From DASXHY01 sp035552155 (GTDB lineage: Bacteria > Verrucomicrobiota > Verrucomicrobiia > Limisphaerales > DASXHY01), in contig DASZLX010000018.1 in assembly GCA_035552155.1 (NCBI GenBank), forward strand, positions 186,001 through 250,000: a stretch of 64,000 nucleotides of DNA. The letters are read 5' to 3'. Below, one piece after another: positions 58,102-64,000 of this stretch. Under the pieces are notes generated by a model. That model was not told where the DNA came from. It did no database searches and was given only the letters and a program-made list of their open reading frames with translations. The translations under genes and the position numbers were made by a program. Within the stretch, counting starts at the first letter, position 1. Every line of letters begins with the position of its first letter.

Positions 58102-59625
58102 ATGAGACAATTTTTCCTAAGCGCCCTGCTCGTGCTTTTGGCATTCGATTGCGGCGCGGTTGATTACCAGGCGTCGGCCGCGGTCCCGCCGCCGATCGAA
58201 CGCGAATTTCGCGGCGTGTGGGTGGCGACGGTGGCGAATATTGACTGGCCGTCCAAACCTGGGCTCAGCACGGCGCAGCAAAAGGCGGAGTTGATTTCCA
58301 TCCTCAACCACGCGGCGCAACTCAAGCTCAACGCCATTGTTTTCCAGGTCCGACCGGCGTGCGACGCGATGTATGACTCAAAAATCGAGCCCTGGTCGGA
58401 ATATCTAACGGGCACGATGGGCAAGGCGCCGGAGCCGTTCTACGATCCCCTCTCATTCGCCATCGAGGAGGCGCATCGGCGGGGAATGGAATTGCACGCG
58501 TGGTTCAATCCGTATCGCGCCTTGCACAAATCGCACACGGGAAATATTTCGCGCGAACACATCAGCAAAACGCACCCGGAACTGGTGCGCAGTTACGGCG
58601 ATTATCTCTGGCTCGATCCCGGCGAGCGCGAGGTGCAGGACTATTCGCTGCGAGTGATCCTGGACGTAGTGAAGCGGTACGATATCGACGGCGTGCAGTT
58701 CGACGATTATTTTTATCCCGATCCGACCGGCGTGAACCGGGATTTTCCGGACGAGGCGAGTTGGAAAAAATACGGGGCGGGCGGAAAACTATCGCGGGGG
58801 GATTGGCGGCGCGAGAATGTGAACACGTTCATCCACCGCGCGTACACTTCCATTAAGGCCGCAAAGCCGTGGGTGAAATTTGGCGTGAGTCCGTTCGGCA
58901 TCTGGCGGCCGGGAAACCCCGCGCAAATCACCGGGTCGGATGCCTACACGAAGTTATACGCGGACTCGCGGAAGTGGCTGGAGGAGGGATGGGTGGATTA
59001 TTTCTCGCCGCAATTGTATTGGCGCATCGAACAGCGGGAGCAAAGTTTTCCGGTGTTGTTGAACTGGTGGGAACAGCAAAACGCGAAGCATCGGCATCTT
59101 TGGCCGGGCATTTCAGCGGCCTACGCGCTGTCGCAGCAATGGAGCGCCCAGGAAATCCCCGACCAAATTCGCCTGGAACGAAAACAGGCGGAAGCGGGCG
59201 GCTATATCTTCTACAACGCGAGCAGCCTGCTGGCGAACAGCGCGCGCGCGGAGGAGTTGCAGCACGTTTTAACCACAGACCTGAACCGGCAACCGGCGCT
59301 GGTCCCGGCGTCGCCGTGGTTGACCGGCGTCGCGCCGGGCAAACCGGGCGTTTCCATCATCGGCGTGCCGAACGCCATACGAGTTAACTGGAATGAAGGA
59401 GGAACAAATTCCGTTCCGGTGCGCTGGTGGGTGGTGCAGACGAAATTTTTCAGCGATTGGAAGACGGAGGTTTTTCCGAAAGAAGTGACTTCGGAATTTT
59501 TGACGGGCGCGCCGGAAGTTGTGGCGGTGACGGCGGTTGACCGGGTGGGAAATGCGAGTTCGGCCCGGGTGATGGAGGTAGTGAAGATTCCGGCGGAGAA
59601 ACGGATCCTGCTGAGAAGCAAATGA
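58102..59625 (+). CDS. GHL10/YddW-like family glycoside hydrolase-like protein
   Basis: The 507-residue protein has a signal peptide (MRQFFLSALLVLLAFDCGA). The family barrel follows: EFRGVWVATVANIDWPSKPGL, LNAIVFQVRPACDAMYDSKIEPWSEYLTG, RRGMELHAWFNPYRA, YDIDGVQFDDYFYPDP, KFGVSPFGIWRP and YFSPQLYWRIEQ. The acid Asp in QFDDYF is the probable catalytic region. GHL10 proteins, also called DUF187/YddW-like, cleave denuded peptidoglycan glycan strands in some cases (DigH in E. coli). A C-terminal fibronectin-like domain covers about residues 410-500. Periplasmic or secreted. Start ATG 58102. Confidence 0.9.
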   Translation: MRQFFLSALLVLLAFDCGAVDYQASAAVPPPIEREFRGVWVATVANIDWPSKPGLSTAQQKAELISILNHAAQLKLNAIVFQVRPACDAMYDSKIEPWSEYLTGTMGKAPEPFYDPLSFAIEEAHRRGMELHAWFNPYRALHKSHTGNISREHISKTHPELVRSYGDYLWLDPGEREVQDYSLRVILDVVKRYDIDGVQFDDYFYPDPTGVNRDFPDEASWKKYGAGGKLSRGDWRRENVNTFIHRAYTSIKAAKPWVKFGVSPFGIWRPGNPAQITGSDAYTKLYADSRKWLEEGWVDYFSPQLYWRIEQREQSFPVLLNWWEQQNAKHRHLWPGISAAYALSQQWSAQEIPDQIRLERKQAEAGGYIFYNASSLLANSARAEELQHVLTTDLNRQPALVPASPWLTGVAPGKPGVSIIGVPNAIRVNWNEGGTNSVPVRWWVVQTKFFSDWKTEVFPKEVTSEFLTGAPEVVAVTAVDRVGNASSARVMEVVKIPAEKRILLRSK

Positions 59626-59664
59626 CCCGGGCGGGATATATTTTACGCTCGCCCTCGCTTCTTT

Positions 59665-59684
59665 CCTCTCCCCCGGGGGAGAGG
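59665..59684. repeat. 20-bp perfect palindrome downstream of the GHL10 gene
   Basis: CCTCTCCCCC followed by its exact complement GGGGGAGAGG. The flank CTCGCCCTC... resembles the 55-bp element at 11608 and 43315. It could serve as a terminator for the GHL10-like gene, but no T-run follows. Confidence 0.6.
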
Positions 59685-59852
59685 ATGCATATGATCACCG
59701 TTTCGGACGCACAATATTTTTTGACCGAATCCAGTCGAAGATTTTTCGGCAATATTGAATCCAGAGCATTCACGGAATTTGAGCCTCCTCACGCCGGCTG
59801 CTGCGGAAATTATTATGAGGCAGAGCGGCAGCTTTGCCCTACCTATAGAAAT

Positions 59853-60354
59853 GGTTTTGGAAAGGCTGTAAGCCGAATTTTGTCTGCGCTCTTGCGAGCG
59901 GAGAGAATCATTTGTCTCAGCAGCCAGTACCCGGGACCCGTTCGCTTTCGCGAAACGTGGAGCGGGCAGCTCCAAGGTCCCCTATTTGGCCTTGCACCCG
60001 ATGGGGTTTGCCGTGCCTCGTCGCTTGCGCTTCGAGCGGTGGTCTCTTACTCCACCTTTTCACCCTTACCACTGTAGCGGCGGTCTGTGAACGCCAGCAT
60101 TTCCGACCTGTTTCCCGAAGGTCCGCGTCGGCGGCTACGGGCAGGTTTCCGGCGCTCATAGAGCGCCGCTACAATGGCGGTATATTCTCTGTGGCACTTT
60201 CCGTCGGGACGCCTCACGGCGTCGCCTCCCGCGTGTATCCCGAGGTCCGCCTCCTTGCGTCGGCGGCTACAGGTTACGCGGCATCGCGCCCTACGGAGTT
60301 CGGACTTTCCTCCCCCGGCATGCGCCGGAAGCGATTCTCCGCCTTTCCAAAACC
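59853..60354 (-). ncRNA. rnpB: RNase P RNA (type A) with repeat expansions
   Basis: The minus strand begins GGTTTTGGAAAGGC (60341-60354) and ends with the exact complement GCCTTTCCAAAACC (59853-59866), the P1 helix. Universal blocks are present: GGAGGAAAGTCCGAACTCC, CCACAGAGA, GGTAAGGGTGAAA, GTAAGAGACCACCGC, GGCACGGCAAACCCC, TGCAAGGCCAAATAGGGG and AATTCGGCTTACAG. At 502 nt it is about 100 nt longer than typical. The extra length lies in two places: the P8 region (GTAGCCGCCGACGCAAGG, near 60250-60272) and the P12 region (a TGTAGCGGCG...CGCCGCTACA element of about 105 nt, near 60072-60177). Both insertions match dispersed repeats. Confidence 0.95.
60072..60177. repeat. Palindromic repeat inside the P12 region of rnpB
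   Basis: TGTAGCGGCG at one end and CGCCGCTACA at the other, with an inner GTAGCCGCCGACG unit. It replaces the normally short P12 helix between ACCGCC and GGTAAGGGTGAAA of the RNA. Confidence 0.75.
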
Positions 60355-60394
60355 GCCCTTATTATATTCAAAGACACCAAGAGGAGCAACGATG

Positions 60395-60522
60395 GAAACA
60401 TCCAAATTCCAACATCCAAGCTCCAGAGAAGCACCAAGAATCAATACTCAAACTGGGTCTATTGATGTTTCAAAACTTGGGATTTCTCTGGAGCCTGGCT
60501 CTTGGAATTTGGAGCTTTAATC
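60395..60522. repeat. CCAAG/CTTGG inverted-repeat element, second copy
   Basis: Left arm words ATTCCAA, CATCCAAG, CTCCAGAG and complementary right arm words CTTGGGATTTCTCTGGAG, CTTGGAATTTGGAGC. It is related to 13806-13945. The right end overlaps the last codon and stop of the zinc-ribbon gene. Confidence 0.75.
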
Positions 60523-61245
60523 CACCACTGCCAAATCCATGTCGCGGGAGTAATAAAGAATGCGTCCGCAATTGATGCACGAAACCAATTCGTTTTGCGC
60601 CTGACAGGTCACGATGAGTTGGGTTGGCAATTTCATGTGGCAACCGCCGCAGACGCCGTGCTGCACGCCGACAACGACATTGCCGCCCTTGCTCTTCATG
60701 AGGCGCTCGTAACGGTTGCGGGCGGTATCATCCACGGCGGAGGCGAGTTGTTCGCGATTGGAGGTGAGTTGCTCCAATTCTTTTTTCAAATTCTCTTCGC
60801 GTTTGGCCAATTGTCCGACCTGGTCATCCATCAGCTTCTTGGCTTCGGCAAACGTCTGGTTGGCGCGGGCGACTTCTTTTTGCGCGCTTTCCCCCTGCTC
60901 CATCAAATCGATTTCCTGGTCCTCGATTTTGACGATCGCCTGTTTGCAGGTTTCGATTTCGTGCGCGAGCGCGCGGTATTCTTCGTTCTTGCGGGTCTGA
61001 AGTTGTTGATTGGCGTATTTCTCGATTAGCTGTTTTTTGGACTGCACTTCTAAATCGAGGTCTTTGCGGCGGGATTCCAATTCTTTCACCCTGAGTTTCG
61101 CGGCGTCCAATCCGCTCTGGGCGCCGCTGGTTTTGGCTTTGAGCGCCTGGCGTTCGGGTTCGATATGTTCCAGTTCAGATTTAACGCGGTGAATTTGTTT
61201 ATCCCGGTCCTGAAGAATCAGCAATTTTTCAATCGTCTCAAACAT
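60517..61245 (-). CDS. Coiled-coil protein with C-terminal C4 zinc ribbon
   Basis: A 242-residue protein: MFETIEKLLILQDRDKQIHRVKSELEHIEPER starts a long coiled coil to about residue 180. It is followed by a zinc ribbon with four Cys (VCGGCHMKL and SCINCGRILYYSRD). This is the zf-RING_7/C4-type zinc ribbon family (chlamydial CdsZ and relatives), a likely scaffold or nucleic-acid binding protein in the cytosol. It stands upstream of rnpB in the same direction; its 3' end lies in a dispersed repeat. Confidence 0.88.
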   Translation of the reverse strand: MFETIEKLLILQDRDKQIHRVKSELEHIEPERQALKAKTSGAQSGLDAAKLRVKELESRRKDLDLEVQSKKQLIEKYANQQLQTRKNEEYRALAHEIETCKQAIVKIEDQEIDLMEQGESAQKEVARANQTFAEAKKLMDDQVGQLAKREENLKKELEQLTSNREQLASAVDDTARNRYERLMKSKGGNVVVGVQHGVCGGCHMKLPTQLIVTCQAQNELVSCINCGRILYYSRDMDLAVVD

Positions 61246-61334
61246 TCTTGAACTTTCTATGAATATGGAAACAAAACTTATCCGGGGCGCGCGATCAAGT
61301 CAATGCAGGGAATGGGGATGTTGAATAGGTGATT

Positions 61335-61423
61335 GGTTAAATCAGTTAAATCGTGGAATGAGTGGAAATACCACAGACTCATTTAACCCATTCCACCTGT
61401 TTAACAAATTTAACCGATTTAAC
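61335..61423. repeat. AT-rich inverted repeat (GTTAAATC family)
   Basis: Arms contain GTTAAATC/GATTTAAC, GTGGAATG/CATTCCAC and ACTCATT/AATGAGT words in mirror order. It fills most of the 247-bp gap between the divergent zinc-ribbon and BON-domain genes. Confidence 0.7.
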
Positions 61424-61492
61424 GGCAGCCTTTTTACCATTTCCCTGATTTGACTCGCGGCGGCATCCCGGTAAGTTACGGCGAGGTATCTT

Positions 61493-61972
61493 ATGAAAAT
61501 TTTTCTAACACTTATCGTAGGCATCGCGATTGGAATTGCCGCGGTCTGGTATTTCAATCATGACAAAAACAATTCACAATTCCGCAGCGCCGGCCAGGAG
61601 ATCAAGAGCACGGCGCAAAATGCCGGAGACACGATTAGCGATAAATTGAAGTCGTGGCGGCTGGATCCCGACAGCATTTCCGACGAATTGAAGCGCACGG
61701 GCCGCGTCATCCGCGATAAAACCAGCCAGGCGGGCCAGGCCATCAAGGACGCGACGGCGGATGCGCGGGTCACCGGGGCGATCAAGGCCAAGTACGTGAA
61801 GGACCCCGATCTTTCGGCGTGGGACATCCATATCAGCACGACGGACGGGGTGGTGACGTTGTCCGGGACGGTGGCATCGGCGGATCTTATCGGCAAGGCG
61901 ATGGAACTCGCGCTGGACACGGATGGCGCGCGGCAGGTAATTTCCACGCTTCAAGTAAAACCAAAAACCTGA
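61493..61972 (+). CDS. BON-domain protein with N-terminal membrane anchor
   Basis: A 159-residue protein: hydrophobic N-terminus (FLTLIVGIAIGIAAVWYF), a helical amphipathic middle with repeated K/T/A (SAGQEIKSTAQNAGDTISDKLKS; GQAIKDATADA) and a C-terminal BON domain (ARVTGAIKAKYVKDPDLSAWDIHIS, VVTLSGTVASADLIGKAMELA). BON domains bind phospholipid at the outer membrane or periplasm, as in OsmY. Its stop lies 4 bp before sucA. Confidence 0.85.
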   Translation: MKIFLTLIVGIAIGIAAVWYFNHDKNNSQFRSAGQEIKSTAQNAGDTISDKLKSWRLDPDSISDELKRTGRVIRDKTSQAGQAIKDATADARVTGAIKAKYVKDPDLSAWDIHISTTDGVVTLSGTVASADLIGKAMELALDTDGARQVISTLQVKPKT

Positions 61973-61976
61973 TTTG

Positions 61977-64000
61977 ATGACGGCGATTGAATCCACCGTG
62001 AATCCCGCGAACCTCGCGTTCGTGGAAGATTTGTATGAGAAATTTTTGCACGACGCTGCGTCGGTCTCTCCGGAATGGCGGGAATATTTTTCACAGATTG
62101 CAAACGGTGAATTGAAATTGCCGGCCCCGCGCTTTGGGCCGTCATTTCAGCCAGACAGTTTATTTAATCCATCCGGCGGCGGTTCCAGACGGGCCGGCGA
62201 GACGCCGGCGCTCCCCGCGACTCCCGGCGTTCCGGCGGCTTTTCAGGATCGCATTTATCAACTCATCCGACTTTACCGGGTGCGCGGGCATCGCATTGCG
62301 CGAATAGATCCGTTGGGAAGAATTCCCCCCACGCCGAAGGAATTGGAGCTGGAATTTCTGGGGTTCACGGAGGCGGACAAAAGTCTGCCGGTTCGCAGCG
62401 AGGCTTTTCCTTATTTCGGAACCCTCACATTGGGCGAACTGTTTGAAAAACTGCGCAACACTTATTGCCGCTCGATTGGCGTGCAATACATGCACATCGA
62501 CGACCTGAGCGTGCGGCGCTGGCTGCAGCGGCGGATGGAGATGACGGAAAACCACACGCAACTCACGCGCGGGGAGCAATTGCGCATCCTGACGCGGCTG
62601 ACGGATGCAGTGACCTTCGAGGAATTCATTCGCAAAAAATTCGTGGGCGCAAAGACGTTCTCGCTGGAAGGCTCGGAGAGTTTGATTCCGTTGCTGGATC
62701 TGGCGATTGAAAAAGCGGGCGAGCAAGGCGTGCGGGAAATCGTCATGGGCATGGCGCATCGCGGGCGGTTGAATGTGCTCGCGAACATCATCGGCAAGAG
62801 CGCGCGGCAGATTTTCCGCGAGTTCGCGGATACCGGCTGGAAATCCTCGCCTGGGCGGGGCGATGTTAAATATCACCTGGGGCACAGCGCGGAATGGACC
62901 ACGGCCGCCGGGAAAAAAATCCAGCTCGCGCTGTGCTTCAATCCGAGCCACCTGGAACTAGTGAATGGTGTGGCGCTGGGGCGGGCGCGGGCGCGGCAGG
63001 ATTGCGGCGGTGACGCGGACCATTCCCGTTCGCTCGCGCTGCTGATTCATGGCGATGCTTCCTTTGCCGGCGAAGGCGTGGTGCAGGAAACGTTGAACCT
63101 GAGCCAGCTTCCCGGTTATCGCGTGGGCGGAACGCTGCATGTGGTGGTGAACAATCAAATCGGTTTTACCACCGGCCCTTCGGAGTCGCGCTCGACCCCG
63201 TATGCGACCGACGTGGCGAAGATGCTGCAGATTCCGATTTTCCATGTGAACGGCGAAAACCCGGAAGCGGTGGCGCAAGTGGTGCGGCTGGCGATGGATT
63301 TCCGGCACGAGTTTAAGCGTGACGTGGTGATTGATATGTATGGCTACCGGCGTCTCGGCCACAACGAAAGCGACGAGCCGACGTTTACGCAGCCGGTGCT
63401 TTACCGCGCGATCGCGGAGCGCAAATCCGTTCGTGAAGGTTATCTCGACCATCTGTTGCAACTCGGTGAAGTGACCCGCGAAGAGGCGGATGACATTGCG
63501 GCGAAGCGGCGGGAAGCCCTGGAAAAAGAGTTGTCGCAATCGCAGAAGGAAGTTTCGGCGGACGGTATCAAGATGGACGCTCCGCTACCGGAAAATAACG
63601 GGCACGGCGCGCGCGGAGCGACGCGCCCCACCCTCGTGGGCGGGACGGAGCCGGCGGGCGCGGAGATGCAAACCGGCGTGGCGAAAGAGAAATTGTCGGC
63701 CATGCTGGAATCGTTGAGCCGCGTGCCGGAGAAATTTCATCCGCATCCGAAATTGAAGAAATTTTTGCAGGGGCGCGAGCAAATGGCAAAGGGTGATGCG
63801 CCTTTGGATTGGTCGGCGGCCGAAGCGCTGGCGTTCGCGAGCCTGGCGGGCCAGGACATTCGCATCCGGATGAGCGGCCAGGACAGCGAACGCGGGACGT
63901 TCAGCCATCGCCATGCGGTGTTGCACGATTACGAGACGGGAGAAAAATATTTTTCACTGCAACATCTTCCCGGCGACAACGCGTCGATCGAGATCATCAA
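61977..64000 (+). CDS. sucA: 2-oxoglutarate dehydrogenase E1 component (3' end beyond window)
   Basis: The open frame of 674 codons matches SucA. N-terminal ANLAFVEDLYEKFLHDAASVSPEWREYF and IRLYRVRGHRIARIDPLG are followed by VMGMAHRGRLNVLANIIGK, HLGHSAEW, and the thiamine-diphosphate motif region GDASFAGEGVVQETLNLSQ with VVNNQIGFTT. IDMYGYRRLGHNESDEPTFTQP comes next. It decarboxylates 2-oxoglutarate in the TCA cycle. Two repeat-derived pieces are in frame: SRRAGETPALP (near codon 72) and GARGATRPTLVGGTEPAG (near codon 545). The end is cut off by the window. Confidence 0.96.
   Translation, partial: MTAIESTVNPANLAFVEDLYEKFLHDAASVSPEWREYFSQIANGELKLPAPRFGPSFQPDSLFNPSGGGSRRAGETPALPATPGVPAAFQDRIYQLIRLYRVRGHRIARIDPLGRIPPTPKELELEFLGFTEADKSLPVRSEAFPYFGTLTLGELFEKLRNTYCRSIGVQYMHIDDLSVRRWLQRRMEMTENHTQLTRGEQLRILTRLTDAVTFEEFIRKKFVGAKTFSLEGSESLIPLLDLAIEKAGEQGVREIVMGMAHRGRLNVLANIIGKSARQIFREFADTGWKSSPGRGDVKYHLGHSAEWTTAAGKKIQLALCFNPSHLELVNGVALGRARARQDCGGDADHSRSLALLIHGDASFAGEGVVQETLNLSQLPGYRVGGTLHVVVNNQIGFTTGPSESRSTPYATDVAKMLQIPIFHVNGENPEAVAQVVRLAMDFRHEFKRDVVIDMYGYRRLGHNESDEPTFTQPVLYRAIAERKSVREGYLDHLLQLGEVTREEADDIAAKRREALEKELSQSQKEVSADGIKMDAPLPENNGHGARGATRPTLVGGTEPAGAEMQTGVAKEKLSAMLESLSRVPEKFHPHPKLKKFLQGREQMAKGDAPLDWSAAEALAFASLAGQDIRIRMSGQDSERGTFSHRHAVLHDYETGEKYFSLQHLPGDNASIEII
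62193..62212. repeat. Palindromic repeat in frame near the start of sucA
   Basis: GCCGGCG-AGA-CGCCGGC followed by GCTC; compare GCAGGCG-AGA-CGCCTGC at 22513-22534. The two base changes preserve the hairpin. It encodes AGETPAL, between the N-terminal and first catalytic regions. Confidence 0.65.
63604..63655. repeat. Repeat-derived segment in frame late in sucA
   Basis: Contains GAGCGACGCGCCCCACCC (63616-63633), identical to 35153-35170, and the CCCACCCTCGTGGG hairpin. It encodes GARGATRPTLVGGTEP, in a linker before the next E1 domain. Confidence 0.65.

Noticed and set aside
59622..60520. Several open frames across 59.6-60.5 kb
   Set aside because: This stretch is RNase P RNA plus repeats; the frames have no protein similarity and cross conserved RNA blocks.
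1..64000. CRISPR array, prophage or integrated element
   Set aside because: No regularly spaced direct repeats, integrase, phage structural genes or transposase were seen; the repeats present are dispersed palindromes.

Overview
The window looks like a chromosome segment of a Verrucomicrobiota bacterium, most like the Pedosphaera/Limisphaerales group (former subdivision 3). This rests on the gene repertoire: a DUF1800-DUF1501 pair, an H-X9-DG type prepilin-like protein, a GldA/GldF/GldG-DUF4340 operon, a GH35 beta-galactosidase and a kinase with an HNVGNVLNS phosphoacceptor box. It also rests on moderately high GC and many dispersed palindromic repeats. The species call is inference. No phage, plasmid, CRISPR array or intact transposase was seen.

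Layout. 1-4.9 kb: a truncated quinone oxidoreductase, a flavin-halogenase-like oxidoreductase, a MerR-cupin fusion regulator and a PAS histidine kinase. 4.9-9.7 kb: a translationally coupled leftward operon for an ABC-2 transporter with GldG and DUF4340 proteins. 9.9-18 kb: a set resembling the export/tailoring half of aryl-polyene-type clusters (lipoprotein, MMPL exporter, LpxL-like acyltransferase, LolA-like carrier, FabZ/ApeI-like dehydratase, AMP ligase), without any ketosynthase. 18-22.7 kb: housekeeping genes (DUF2203, TPR protein, a 33-residue mS38-like ribosomal protein, hisG, purN). 22.8-23.1 kb: two tandem small-RNA-like units with G-quadruplex cores. 23.2-35 kb: a sugar isomerase-like protein, a double receiver protein, a decayed receiver gene, an OmpR-type two-component system, an ArnT-like glycosyltransferase and a TolC/HlyD/RND efflux operon. 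35-43.3 kb: GH35 enzyme, tRNA-Thr, DksA-like protein, MiaE, PdxJ, VanZ-like protein, ComEC. 43.5-49 kb: rpsP-khpA-trmD-rplS (no rimM), ftsH and tilS. 49-59.6 kb: DUF1501/DUF1800, a cupin, Smc, the prepilin-like protein and a GHL10-type hydrolase. 59.8-64 kb: RNase P RNA, a zinc-ribbon coiled-coil protein, a BON-domain protein and the start of sucA.

Three things stand out. First, two adjacent units on the minus strand (about 22800-23084) share a promoter-like element with identical 19-nt spacing, a G-quadruplex-capable core, a closing stem and an intrinsic-terminator-like hairpin; I do not recognise this as a known RNA class. Second, palindromic repeats sit in frame inside core proteins (MMPL exporter, SucA twice, TilS), apparently supply the signal peptide of the LolA-like protein, and expand two helices of RNase P RNA. 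Third, a nearly identical 22-nt site (ATGA-N8-TCAT core) lies upstream of the response regulator and in the divergent promoter region between the ArnT-like gene and the RND efflux operon, suggesting one envelope-stress regulon.
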